From contig NC_085047.1 in assembly GCF_963662255.1 (NCBI RefSeq), forward strand, positions 105,332,181 to 105,396,180: a DNA stretch of 64,000 bases, read 5' to 3'. The DNA comes from Cinclus cinclus. Its lineage: Eukaryota > Chordata > Aves > Passeriformes > Cinclidae. The notes under the pieces are model-generated. The model worked only from the letters and a program-made list of their open reading frames with translations, was not told the origin of the DNA and searched no databases. Positions 50,433 through 61,110 of this stretch are shown piece after piece (position 1 is the stretch's first letter; each line of letters opens with the position of its first letter). The position numbers and the translations under genes were made by a program.

Positions 50433-53400
50433 TTGAAGAATTCTTGACCCCAGAAATTTCTATCGAAGTATATTTAAATTGCTGTATTTCCCCTTGCTAA
50501 TACATGTGGAAGAGAGAAAGGAAACATGATAATATGAAAAGGTAAGTTTTCTCAATTGTTATAAAATAGAGTACCAGTTCTGGATTCACTGTCATCCTTG
50601 GGGACTCATAAACTAGCAGGTGTGAATCTCTGCCTGTTTTCTGAAATCAGAATTCAAAGGTTCCCCTGAGGACAAGAGAAGGAATATGCTGATATTTTTG
50701 CTATACTGTATACTTTACCTGTCATTCCAATGGCAAACACTACCAGATTCCACAATGAGGCAGCTTTTCCAAATGATTTAAACAGCCCAATACCAGCTGA
50801 CATCAGATAAAACCCAGCTGTTAGTTTAATCAAGTCAATTAATTTGGGGTGTATATTTTGATAAATTATGCTGAAGCACTAAAATGGATAAGAATTTAAC
50901 TTGACTATGAAGTGGAAGGCCCAAGTTTATTTCCACAGATTTTTTTTTTTTTAGTGGCATAGATAGATAAATTATGTGGGAGTGAGAGAATCAGAGAAAC
51001 AGAGGGAAGTAATGAAAGAGGAATGAGTCGGGTAAGGATAAGTCCATGCATCAAGCAGTGACCAGGCTAAGAAATCAAGTGCTACTTTCTTTGCAGATGG
51101 GAGAAGTGCATCAGCTATGCACTTTCACAAAACAGATGAGACTGGCATTTGTTCCAGTGTGTTCCTCCTCAAAGTAGCTACCTTAGACCTGGTAACTGAG
51201 CACTGCTGGCTTGCAGACGAAAAACTCAAACTCCAAACTATGGAGGAAACCTGTCTTAGAAGACCTATTGCTGCCATAGAGATATAATTCGGAGACACAC
51301 AAAACACTGGGGAGGCAATCACGTTTAATTTTCAGATTTTTGCTATTGGTATTTAAAAACCAGTGGCTTGTAATGCCACAGCGTCAGCTACAAAACTATA
51401 ATGCAGCTATGATCAGTAATCTTCAGAGACCTTTGTGTGAAGGTAAAGAGGAAATGGTTATCAAGGAAAATTAATGAGTCTGTGAGAGCTCAACTTTACT
51501 TCCTTTTGTCTTTTCTTGGCTCTTAGAGTTGCCAGTACTTTTGCAAAGGAGTAAATTTTAAAACTTGTAAATTAATGTTACCTAAACAAGGAAAAAATTA
51601 AATTATTTCTTAAATTTTTCCCTTGAAAGACTATTCCTACCTCAGTCACCCAATTTGGCAGTGCCGAGAATGACCTAGTTAATATAGCACCAGTAGGTAG
51701 TGTATTTTAGCTTTGTTAGGAAACCTGTGCACTGGAATCACTGCTTAAAACCTGTGTAAAATTATGTACTCATGCACTTCTCATTTTGTAGTCACAAATG
51801 TTTTCTGTTGCCTTATTCTATACAGCAGAGCCTATTGTTTGTTTTATATGCCCTTCCAAACTTATGAGGCTTGCACTTCTTGAATTATGCAGTTATGGTT
51901 CCAGTTTATATTCCTTGATTCTACAAAGGGATTTTTCTTCCCTTCTGCTCTGGAACTGGAAAAGAAATACTCTTACCTGTTTTTTCTGTTTGCTTGTTGG
52001 TTTGGGGTTTTTTAAAAATGAACCTACACAGTACTTAATCAATTGAATTATATTACTCATTGTTTAAATATAATTTGGAACTTTTTTTTCCCTATCCCTT
52101 TGCAGAAGGTTTTGATAATAATCTATGAAAAATTAAAGATTAATAAATCAAGTTTTTGTTTTTCCAATAGAAATGGTAGTTTTCTACACTTAAAAAAATG
52201 GATTTTGAAATAGGATTATTACCATATCCTTGACTTCATGTTTGTGTATATGTATGGGTATATTTGCGCGTGTGACTCCTGTCAAATAAGGTCAATTGAT
52301 TAAACACACAAATTAATGGCAGTAGATATTAATACATCTTTGTAATTCGTGCTGTTGAAGGCAGCAGATGGAACTTGACTCTGTTCCCTTATGTATTGTT
52401 AACCACTCTATCAAAATAGAGTCAACGGTCAACATTCTCCTCCTATTATTCCCAGCTGAAGAAATCAAAACCCTACCTAGCAACAGAGCTCAGAGTGCAG
52501 ACTGCCATGCAAAACTGAGCATCATGCCTGATTTTGGGTAATCAAGCCCTTAGGCACAGGCTAATATTGATTAACTTATGATGGCCACTTGTCTTCCAAG
52601 AAAAGATGTGTTATGCCTTATCAAGCTCTGGAACTTGATCTGTTCAAATATGCCTGTGTCAATCTATTTTTAAAGGAAACAAAGCCTACCTGCTCCAGTT
52701 TCCTGATTGGTAATACTTTCATACAAATACTTATAACCTATAACATATTTTACAAAAAAAATAACTGGAATTTGCCATAAATTTCTTTCAATACTTCTGT
52801 TTGATGAATGGATCTCCTTAGCTTCTCTGTACTCCAGAATGTCATCATATTCAATAGGTTAGGCTCAGTTTTCATCAGGACTGTGTTATATAAGAGACAG
52901 ATTTAAGACAGGGAATATTTATTTTATAGTGTAAAGGCGTGGAAGGACTTGTTCTACATCACTAATAAATCTGCATGTTCATTGGTAGAGAGTTGGTAGT
53001 TGTATGGAAACTGGCTCTTTGAAGGATTATCCTGCTGTGATAAACACAGGCACACAGAGGTCATGGCTTTTGGACAGGACAGAAGAGCAATCTTGTTCTC
53101 CTGATGAAAAAGCAATGGCAAATGAGCAAATGGAAATGCTGAACCAGCATGACTTGTCTGCCTGCCAGGAACAGCTATTTTGGTGCATTGCCAGGTGGAC
53201 AAATGCTGAATTGCTCCTGGCCTGTGAAGGTGGAGGGAAGTAATCCAAGTGTAGGTTAGCAGAGCTGGCATGACTCAGAAATAAGAGAGGAGAAGCCTGG
53301 CTCATATCCAGGTGTAGGAATAGCAGGGTGGATCAAGGTGGTGAAGAAATGCAGTTTGTAAGTCCATACATGAACCTTTTCCCTTGAAACCCGTGGTGAA

Positions 53401-53860
53401 GCCATATCACAGTATGAGCTCTAGAGAAGAAATAATGACAGAGGCTGGTTTTGGGAGGTACAGTAAAAATCATTGTTCTTTATGATCATGTTGTTAAAGT
53501 GCCCATAATACATCCTTAGAGTGAAGAGGTTTAATCCCTCTCTTTCCTTCCTGCAATGATATTAAATTTTGGCTCTGCCTCCCCACACAACCTTACTGCT
53601 GTTTTACAGTTGTCTTTTGCTTGGAAACACTAAACCACTGGGCATTGCTGGTGCAGGCTGTGTGTAGATGCTGCCAGGTTCTGCACACATGGCAAACAAT
53701 GCAATTCCCATGATGTGAACTCTTGCCAGCTTACACATGTGTTGTGAATCTCAGCTACAGAACTAACTTGAAAGCAGTCTAGAAGTCTCCAGATGAATGC
53801 AAATCTAGAGTAATGAAATTATGATTTCCAAGGCAAAGTGGTAAAAATATGAGTTGTTTA
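48933..53860. other. AT-rich single-copy interval, no gene seen
   Basis: No gene is recognised, apart from the TA repeat listed separately. A T run lies at about 50940-50953. Frames of 79-105 codons on both strands around 52954-53305 overlap each other and carry no known domain; they sit in a locally less AT-rich patch of unknown origin. Confidence 0.45.
50401..50434. repeat. (TA)n microsatellite
   Basis: GTGTG followed by an uninterrupted TA run from about 50406 to 50432, in AT-rich surroundings and preceded by a short A run. Confidence 0.95.
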
Positions 53861-54131
53861 ACGGGGACAAGAGGAAACAATCACAAGTTGCACCATGGGA
53901 CGTTTAGATTTGATCTTGGGGGAAAAAAAAGTCTTCCCGAAAAGGGTTCCCAGGCACTGGAAAGTGCTCCCCAGGGAGTGGTAAAGTCAATATCCCTGGA
54001 GGTATTTAAAAGATGTCTAGTTGTGGAATTTAGGGACATGGTTTAGTGGTGGACTTGGTAGTGCTGGGTTAACAGTTGTACTTGATGATCTTAGAGGTCT
54101 TTTGCTACCTAAATGTTCTCTGATTCTATGA
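53861..54131 (+). mobile_element. CR1 LINE, 3' tail fragment
   Basis: About 270 bases of CR1 3' end. Landmarks: GGGACAAGAGGAAACAATCACAAGTTGCACCATGGGACGTTTAGATTTGATCTT, then CAGGCACTGGAAAGTGCTCCCCAGGGAGTGG, ATCCCTGGAGGTATTTAAAAGATG (the ORF2 C-terminus, ..SLEVFKR..), GGTGGACTTGGTAGTGCTGGGTTAA, TTGATGATCTTAGAGGTCTTTTGC and the terminal TGATTCTATGA. The rest of ORF2 is absent, as in most avian CR1 copies. A 65-codon frame across it is the remnant of ORF2 with a stop after the octapeptide region. Confidence 0.95.
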
Positions 54132-54385
54132 CTTTGATAATGTAATAACACCTTGTACCTTTCAAATTATTTTACTTACTGAAGTTTGCAAAACCCGCAT
54201 TTTTTTTTTTTTCTGTTTGGAAATTACCTGTTTTCTGAGGTGAGCACAGACTTTAAACAGGAAAAGTATATACACATTAACATGTTGTAGTCACAAAATA
54301 ACATGAAAATAACAACACCTGTAGGACTTCCTCCATTTTACTAAATGAAAACATTCATGGCTTGGGAGATCCAAATTCAAATTTT

Positions 54386-54465
54386 TCCTGCCCATGACAG
54401 GGTGAGCTGGGACTAGATGGTCTTTAAGCTCTATTCTAAAGCTTTTATATTCCGTGGTTCCGTGA
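54386..54465 (+). mobile_element. CR1 LINE, short 3' tail fragment
   Basis: Eighty bases: CTGCCCATGACAGGGTGAGCTGGGACTAGATGGTCTTTAAGCTC, then a decayed CCAACCC block and TTCCGTGGTTCCGTGA, matching the last part of a CR1 of the 'CTGCCC.TGGCAGGGGGGTTGGAACTAGATGATCTTTAAGGTC' type. It belongs to a different subfamily from the tail 255 bases upstream. Confidence 0.85.
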
Positions 54466-57400
54466 ATTCCCTTTCTCTGCTTGATGGATTTTCAGTCTGT
54501 ATTTCAAGTTTCTGAATAGGGCTCAAACCACTGTAATTTCAGTAGTCCACACAGGCTACTCCCAGTTTTTATTAATGCTATTTTCTCTTTCGAATGAATA
54601 TTCAGTAGTAGAGGGACTGAGTCTCTGCCATCTTCTGAGTTTTGCAGTTAGCACAGAGTAGTATTTTTATGTTTTGTGTGCTAGGTTTCTTCTTTTGCTT
54701 GAGGGTGAGAGGTGAAAAACAGGAAATATTAATTCAGCAGTTATTCATTTGAAATTATGTATTTTTGTATATTATTCATGAGCTGTTCTTTCTATAAAAA
54801 ATATGCAAGTGTTTATAGTGATTTTCTGGGAAATATAGCACCTAAATATAACATCTCTTCTGGAATACATTTACCTTTTGTAGAAGTGGAAAAGCATCAA
54901 GTGAATACAATGAATTAGCTTATCATTAAGTGACTATAGCTCAGTGGGTCCCTAGAAATCAGGAGGTGGTAGGTTCAAATTAACTGAGGGAAAAAAAAAT
55001 TGGAATGGTCTCCCTCCCATCATGATTAGATACCCAAACTATTTGTTACTTGATCACAAACACTGCTGCTTGTGTCAGTTTTGTGAAATCTTCACTTTTC
55101 ACATCATCTCTGAAATACAATCTTTTATTTTGGCACAGAGAAAAGCAATTTCATCTAAGTTCTGCTTTGGGAAGAAAAAAGCCTAAATAATTCAGGTTTA
55201 TTCAATTTGTTTGTTCTAAGTGGGCTTCATCAGTCAATCAAATGGCACAGGGGAGAAGGGGTGGGGCATCACTGATCTGTGTCCCCCCAGTCTAATTCTC
55301 CTAAAACGAATTTTTCCCCCTTATAGGACAAGAAAAAAATAAAAGTGTTTATCTATTCAGAACATGAACACACATAAAAATCAACACAGAGGAAAAATTG
55401 CTGTTTGGATAAAAGAGAGTTCTGTTTATTTCCCCACAAGTAATACTGTCTAAATCCTTTTCTGCAGTATACTTGAAATCCTTACAGTGCTTTGCAGGGC
55501 TATGTCTCTAACTTGTAAATACACAAGAAAAAAGAAAAGCAGCAGTAACAGACTAAGACAGTAGCAATGAACTGTGGAGTCAAATAATTGATAACAACGG
55601 GAGTTTAATATTAGCCATTAACCTCTGCAACATCCCTGCATTCAACTCGGAACCAGCTCTCAGAAAATACCTTCCCTATTGATATGCAACCAAGAGAAAT
55701 ATTCACTTCTGACGTACATGCAATTACAAAATCTGATGTTGGTTAAGAGCGTTGAGAGCAAAAGAGCTGAAGTAACACTAAAGCTTAAAATGTATGGATA
55801 CTCAAAATTTTGCAAGCAATTATATTTTTTTTTGTAGAAGAGTTTGTCACTTCTGTGCAGATTACTCCTGCAGAGACTGCAGGTTATCTTCAATCATTAA
55901 AGATGGATTTCTGAACTGCAGGAGACAGGGAACTGCATGTTGAGCTGAAACTTCAAGCAAAGTCTCAGATTTAACTGAGTAACTAAAAGAGTTTATGTGT
56001 GAGTACAAACGCACTACAAGAAAAACACATTTCTGCGTGTGGTAGGGGAAAGAAAGGGAGAGAGGCTAAGAGTTTCCTTCAGGTGCATGTTTTAAGCAGC
56101 TCTTTTCTTTGAATAGACTGCTGCTAGCTCATATGATGGCTTGAGTTTTCATGATGAGAAGTGACCAAGTTTGTCAGGAGGAGATGTATTTTCTTGACTA
56201 GAGTTCACCTTCTTCTAGCTTTATCAAACAACATTCTGGGAATAGTCTGAAGTACATGCCAGTGGCTCTAATAAAACATGGGTAGCAAAAATTGTATTGC
56301 TTCCCGCCAAACACTATCTTGCATTTATCTTTAGGTCGTTGTCAAAACAAATAATGTTATTGCTATGAAAATAATACCAAAGGTGGGGATTTTTTCAGTT
56401 TTGGAACTTCTCATGGGTCTAATTTATTGCTCTGGACACATTTAACTCTTTGAAACATTATTATGCTTACTGCTCAGTAAATCTTGATTCCCTAAGCTCA
56501 ATTCTTCTGGAAATGATAAATGGAGTTATCTATTAAAATATATGAAACATTCAAACTTCCTTTAAGTTCTTTTTGTTCCAAATTTGTACTTTCAGTATGT
56601 AGAACCAGCATAATCTGTGGTTCTTTCATTCTGTCCATATTTGAAGGTTTTCTCCAGCACTATTGGTCTTTGAGAGGGTCTCAAGGGTTTCATGTTATCT
56701 CATAACTTTGCCATTTTAAAACAGCACAGTATTTTAAATATGAAATGCAAACAAAACAACAACAACAACCCACAAAAACTGTCCCCTGAAAATGCTGCAG
56801 TGATTTTGTGATGCAATGAATTTATAATTAATTGGTAATGTAAGCATTACTCTTAGCCTGTCATCTTATCATATTCTTTTCAAAATGGATCACAATATGA
56901 AAGGAAAACCGATTATGACCTTTCAGCATGACTAAGCTTGTCTACATAATGTTTCTTCTTCTCCAGCTAATTTCTGTCCTTCAGGGGAAAGGTGAGGACA
57001 ATTATATGAAATGCTGAAAAAGTGGGAATAGTCTTCAGGATGTTTTGTTGGAAGCAGAGAAATTGAACTTAAAAATTAAATAACCAACCTGTAAAATCCC
57101 AAGAAAACAAACATCTACATGTGTAACAACGTACATATATTTTTCCATCTTATGGATTTAATTAAATTTTGTGCTTTGGGTTAAAATACAGAAAAGAAAA
57201 TCTTAAATTTTAACAACAGAACCCTAGGCCAAACAACCCTTGTAAGTGTTTTAGCACCAAAGGAAAAAAACTCTTAAAATTCTGAAACATTACAGTTCTT
57301 CATCACATTAAATGTGGTTCTTCATCACTGTCTCATCTCAACATCAGTTTTTTCTTCAGCAAGAGAAAAAAGTCTTATTTTAAAGGCCAGTTCTTAGCAC

Positions 57401-59999
57401 TTTGTAGACTCCATCTTCTAAATCACACTGATTTGTCTCAATAATTTTTTGGCTAGCTCAAGTTCCTTCCTAAGTTAAGTTTTGCCTATCTAATGGATTT
57501 TATTGATAGCCATAAACAGTGTACTCAAAACATTGATTTTAATCTTCTGTCTTGCAGATTTATAAGCAAGTTATTTTTAACTGATTCAAATTACAATGCT
57601 ATGTATTAATTCTATTCTAAAAAATAAAAACAAGATTTAAACCAAGAAAAGGGTTGGGAAACTTCTTACATGACTTCACGTTTCTCATCCTCAAAAATTC
57701 TCAAATTTTGTTGTATTTTATGTAGAGTGAATAAGGCACTAACCCCAAAATCAAAAAAGTAGCAAATTGGGACTTTCAAAATCACAGTAATCAAGGCGTT
57801 GAAACTTTAAAAAAAAAGTCCAATATTTAAATATTGAGATAAACTAAAAGAGTTTGCACTATCATAAACATGGTGTATACTATCTTTTCAGTACAATTTT
57901 GTGGTTGGGTGCAATTCCTAATGAAAATTATTCCGTTTCTTTAAAAAGAGTTTAAAAAAGGACTACCATTCTCTTGGGCAAAAACTAAACCAACACAAGA
58001 CACTATTCATGACAACAAAAATTTGTTAGTTGACATGTTTATGGTATGCTGAAAGCACAATAGAAAATATAAAAAAAACCCAACTTCTACATGATAAATT
58101 TATACATTCTTGCTAAAATAGCATGCATATTTTTAGATCTCCGGGAACTGTTATCACCTAGCTAATGATAAAGTCATAACTTTCCGCTTTGATGTCTTAA
58201 TCAAAGTTCCTCTGTCTTTCAAAGAATTAAAGTGTTACTTCTTGGGATTCATAGGGTGGCTAAACTCCTTAAAACAACCACGAGGGAAACCCTTAATGTA
58301 CACCTGGATAATATAACCAAAAGCCAAGAAAATGCATGACCAAGTTCCTTTCACATGCCCACCTCCCACTGAAAAAATGGAAAGGGTATGACTTATCGGT
58401 TTCCTATAAATATTTCAGAAATCAAGACTAATGTAAAAGGCAGAGCTTTAAGCAATATATGCATTGTCTTTTCGCTGCTTCTTTCACCCAATACTGTCTC
58501 TCCCATGCCAGGATATTTTTTTCATTAGCTATCCTTTCCAGAAGCTAATAGCGATAAAAATATCTTGTGTCAGAAGCCAAGAAACTGCTTGGAATATATA
58601 TAACAATATTTTTTTATATGGGTCACAACCATATCCTAATTATTTGGTGTTGTTCTAATTTGATTAAAAGACTTTAACATGCAATTTTTTTGCAAGATTG
58701 AAGTTGAAGATTATCGACATGAACAGACCAGTGCCATTGGGGTGATGAACTATATCAATATTTGAAAAGAGAGGTCACTACACAGAATATAATGTATCAT
58801 GGTTTCTTAAACTTCAAATCAATACTGTTAAAAATAGACACCTTTTTTTGCTCTCAGACCACTTCTTTTTGCCATTAGATATTTTTAATCTTTTTTTTTA
58901 ATCCTCCTTTTAATGAAGATCTTTCCTATACATCTACATCTTTGCCTCTTCACACTGCTTTTATTCTCTCTTTCCTTTTAGCACCATTTTCCTTGTTCTC
59001 TCTTTCTACTTCCACTTAGTTAAGGACAGTGACTAAACTTATCCTGCAAGTCACTACTACCTTTCAGCAGATGGCACTGTTATTTAGTCTAACTAGCAGG
59101 GCAAGACAATTAACTTAACCCCCCTTAAACAATGAAATACAGACACCTTTTTGACTGCATTTCCACTTTAGAAACTAGTGCCAAGATTACTGATAAAATG
59201 CTGTGATATTATTTTAACCATGCATGTAAAAAAAATATGTTGCTAGATACAAGACTTCCTTTAAAGGGACTCTGGAACCATTTAGAAAAACTGCTTCTTT
59301 TCCTAGCGAGCAAGTTTGGGGGGGAGGAGAATTTATAGGTGCACATAACCTCATTACCCTGCAGCCCTGCTGTGGTTGGTATGGTTACTTTTGTGTGTGT
59401 GCGAGGGAGTGCTGGAGGCAGGAGTGCAGATCCCTGCCTGTGTGTGGTACCAGCTCAGCCTGGCACGGAGCCCACCAGGCTCTACACTGCAGGCTCCCAC
59501 AGATGCCTAGGGAGCCTGGTTGAGAACAAGCAAGTGCTCTGCCAATGCTGTCAGAAAAACATGCAACTTCTGTCAGCTCCAATTACAAGGAGAAGATGAA
59601 TCACATCTCTTAACTCTGTCCCTGGTGGCACTGTGACTGCTGGAAGGCAGCTGTGAGCTGGAGTTTCTCCAGTCTGCTGCCAGCCCCACTGCTTTTCCAG
59701 CAGTTCCATTTTGAGGTTCCCTGAGGTGGAAAGCCATATTCTATCAGTTTGCTCTGACTGATCCATGAACTTCTACTTGCAGTTTGCTCCCATGGTGTTT
59801 CTCTTACAGTTAGCTCTGGCTATTTTACCTCTAATACATCCTGTAGCCTTTCAGGTTCAGCTGCCTTTGATTTTCTTGCCAGAGCAAACTCGGAATGGTA
59901 GAGTTGTGACTATTAACCCTTGTTGTGCTCCCACCATTTGGGAAAGAGCAGGAAAAATAGTATGGGATGGGAAAAAAGATTTGATGTGAGCTGAAGACT
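54466..59999. other. AT-rich single-copy interval, no gene seen
   Basis: No exon or RNA gene can be supported in 5.5 kb. A tRNA-like A-box/B-box coincidence at 54937-54980 was examined and rejected. A short AAC run is at 56757-56769. From about 59340 to 59780 the sequence is less AT-rich and carries overlapping open frames of 65-86 codons on both strands, none recognised. Confidence 0.45.
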
Positions 60000-61110
60000 C
60001 GTGATCAGCAATAGTGGGCTGAAGGGGCCCATCACAAGTGTAGGCATGTAAATAAGAGACAGCCTACAGGACATGGTCATGGGCAAAGCTCACATAACTT
60101 TTCTGGGTACTTCTCTGAAACACCTGAACAACAGGATGCACTGGAGGTCTGTGTGGAGTTATAGGACTGCTACCTCACTCAGATGACATGGGCAGGGTGG
60201 GACAGCTCACACAGCTGTAGCACTGTGATGGACAGACAGAGACTCTAGGAAGCAGAGTGGAAAAGGAAGGTAGGGAGAGTGAGTTAGTTGCCCTTTATGT
60301 GAGCTACAGGAATACATAAAGCTCTGCCTAGACATGGACATCTGCCAAGTCATGAACTGGGACAAGAGGAGGCTGACAAATATTGGTGATTTTGTGGTGG
60401 ATGTCTGCTCCACACCACCTGATCAGGATGTAATAGTAGATGAAGTGTTCTTCAGGCCACTAGGAGGATTTTTTTTTTTTTTTGCCAGATCTGGTCCTCA
60501 TGGGTAACCTAAACCACCCTAATATCTGCTGGAGCGGCAACACAGGTTTGAATAGAGTAGTGACAACAACTTCCTAACACAGATGATGTAGGAGTCAACA
60601 AGGAAGAGGGTACTGTGATTCATCCAAGAACTGATTAAGGATGTGAGGATCTGCAACAGCCTTGACTGTGGGTGAAATTCAGGGTACTCAGACAAGAAAA
60701 CAAGGCTAAAAGCACAATCAGATCCCTGATCTTCATAAGAGAACAGTTTAGCCCTTTCAGGGGCCTGCTTTAAAGAATCTAATGTAATACAATCTGGGGA
60801 AGAAAAACCCCACAAAAGCAGACTCCAGGAAAGCTGGCTGACTTTCAAGAGTCACCTGCAATGGTTCATCCCAATACACAGGAAATCAAGAAAACAGAGC
60901 AGGAAACCTTCATGGATGAACCAGGATCTCTAGGTTCATCCACTGCTCAAATGTTAAAATAAGTATATAAAAGAGGGAGACAGCACTGGACAATCCAGAA
61001 GGAACATAGAGATACTGTCCAAGTATGTGGGGATAGTATGAAAGCCAAAACCCACATGAATTTACATCTGACAAAGGATGTAAAGAAAGATTTCTATAGG
61101 CACAGTGGTA
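60000..61110 (+). mobile_element. CR1 LINE, ORF2 endonuclease and linker fragment
   Basis: A 1.1-kb internal piece of CR1 ORF2 truncated at both ends. Landmarks in order: GGTGGGACAGCTCACACAGCTGTAGCAC (about 60196; endonuclease 'GWDSSH.WS' block), GTGGATGTCTGCTCCACACCACCTGATCAGGATG (about 60396), GGTCCTCATGGGTAACCTAAACCACCCTAATATCTGCTGGAG (about 60491; 'LMGDFNHPDICW' with the catalytic Asp changed by mutation), CAACAAGGAAGAGGGTACTGTG (about 60596), GTGGGTGAAATTCAGGGTACTCAG, CCTTTCAGGGGCCTGC, GGATGAACCAGGATCTC (about 60913), and GATGTAAAGAAAGATTTCTATAGGCACAGTGG (about 61076). A T run (17 T, 60470-60483 region) interrupts it near 60470. No RT domain or 3' tail follows. Frames are broken throughout. 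The 5' limit is uncertain by about 60 bases. Confidence 0.88.

Noticed and set aside
54930..54990. tRNA-like words: TAGCTCAGTGGG (A-box) and GGTTCAAAT (B-box)
   Set aside because: The distance between the boxes is about nine bases too short for a tRNA, no acceptor stem pairs, and no anticodon arm can be drawn. At most a decayed tRNA-like scrap or chance.
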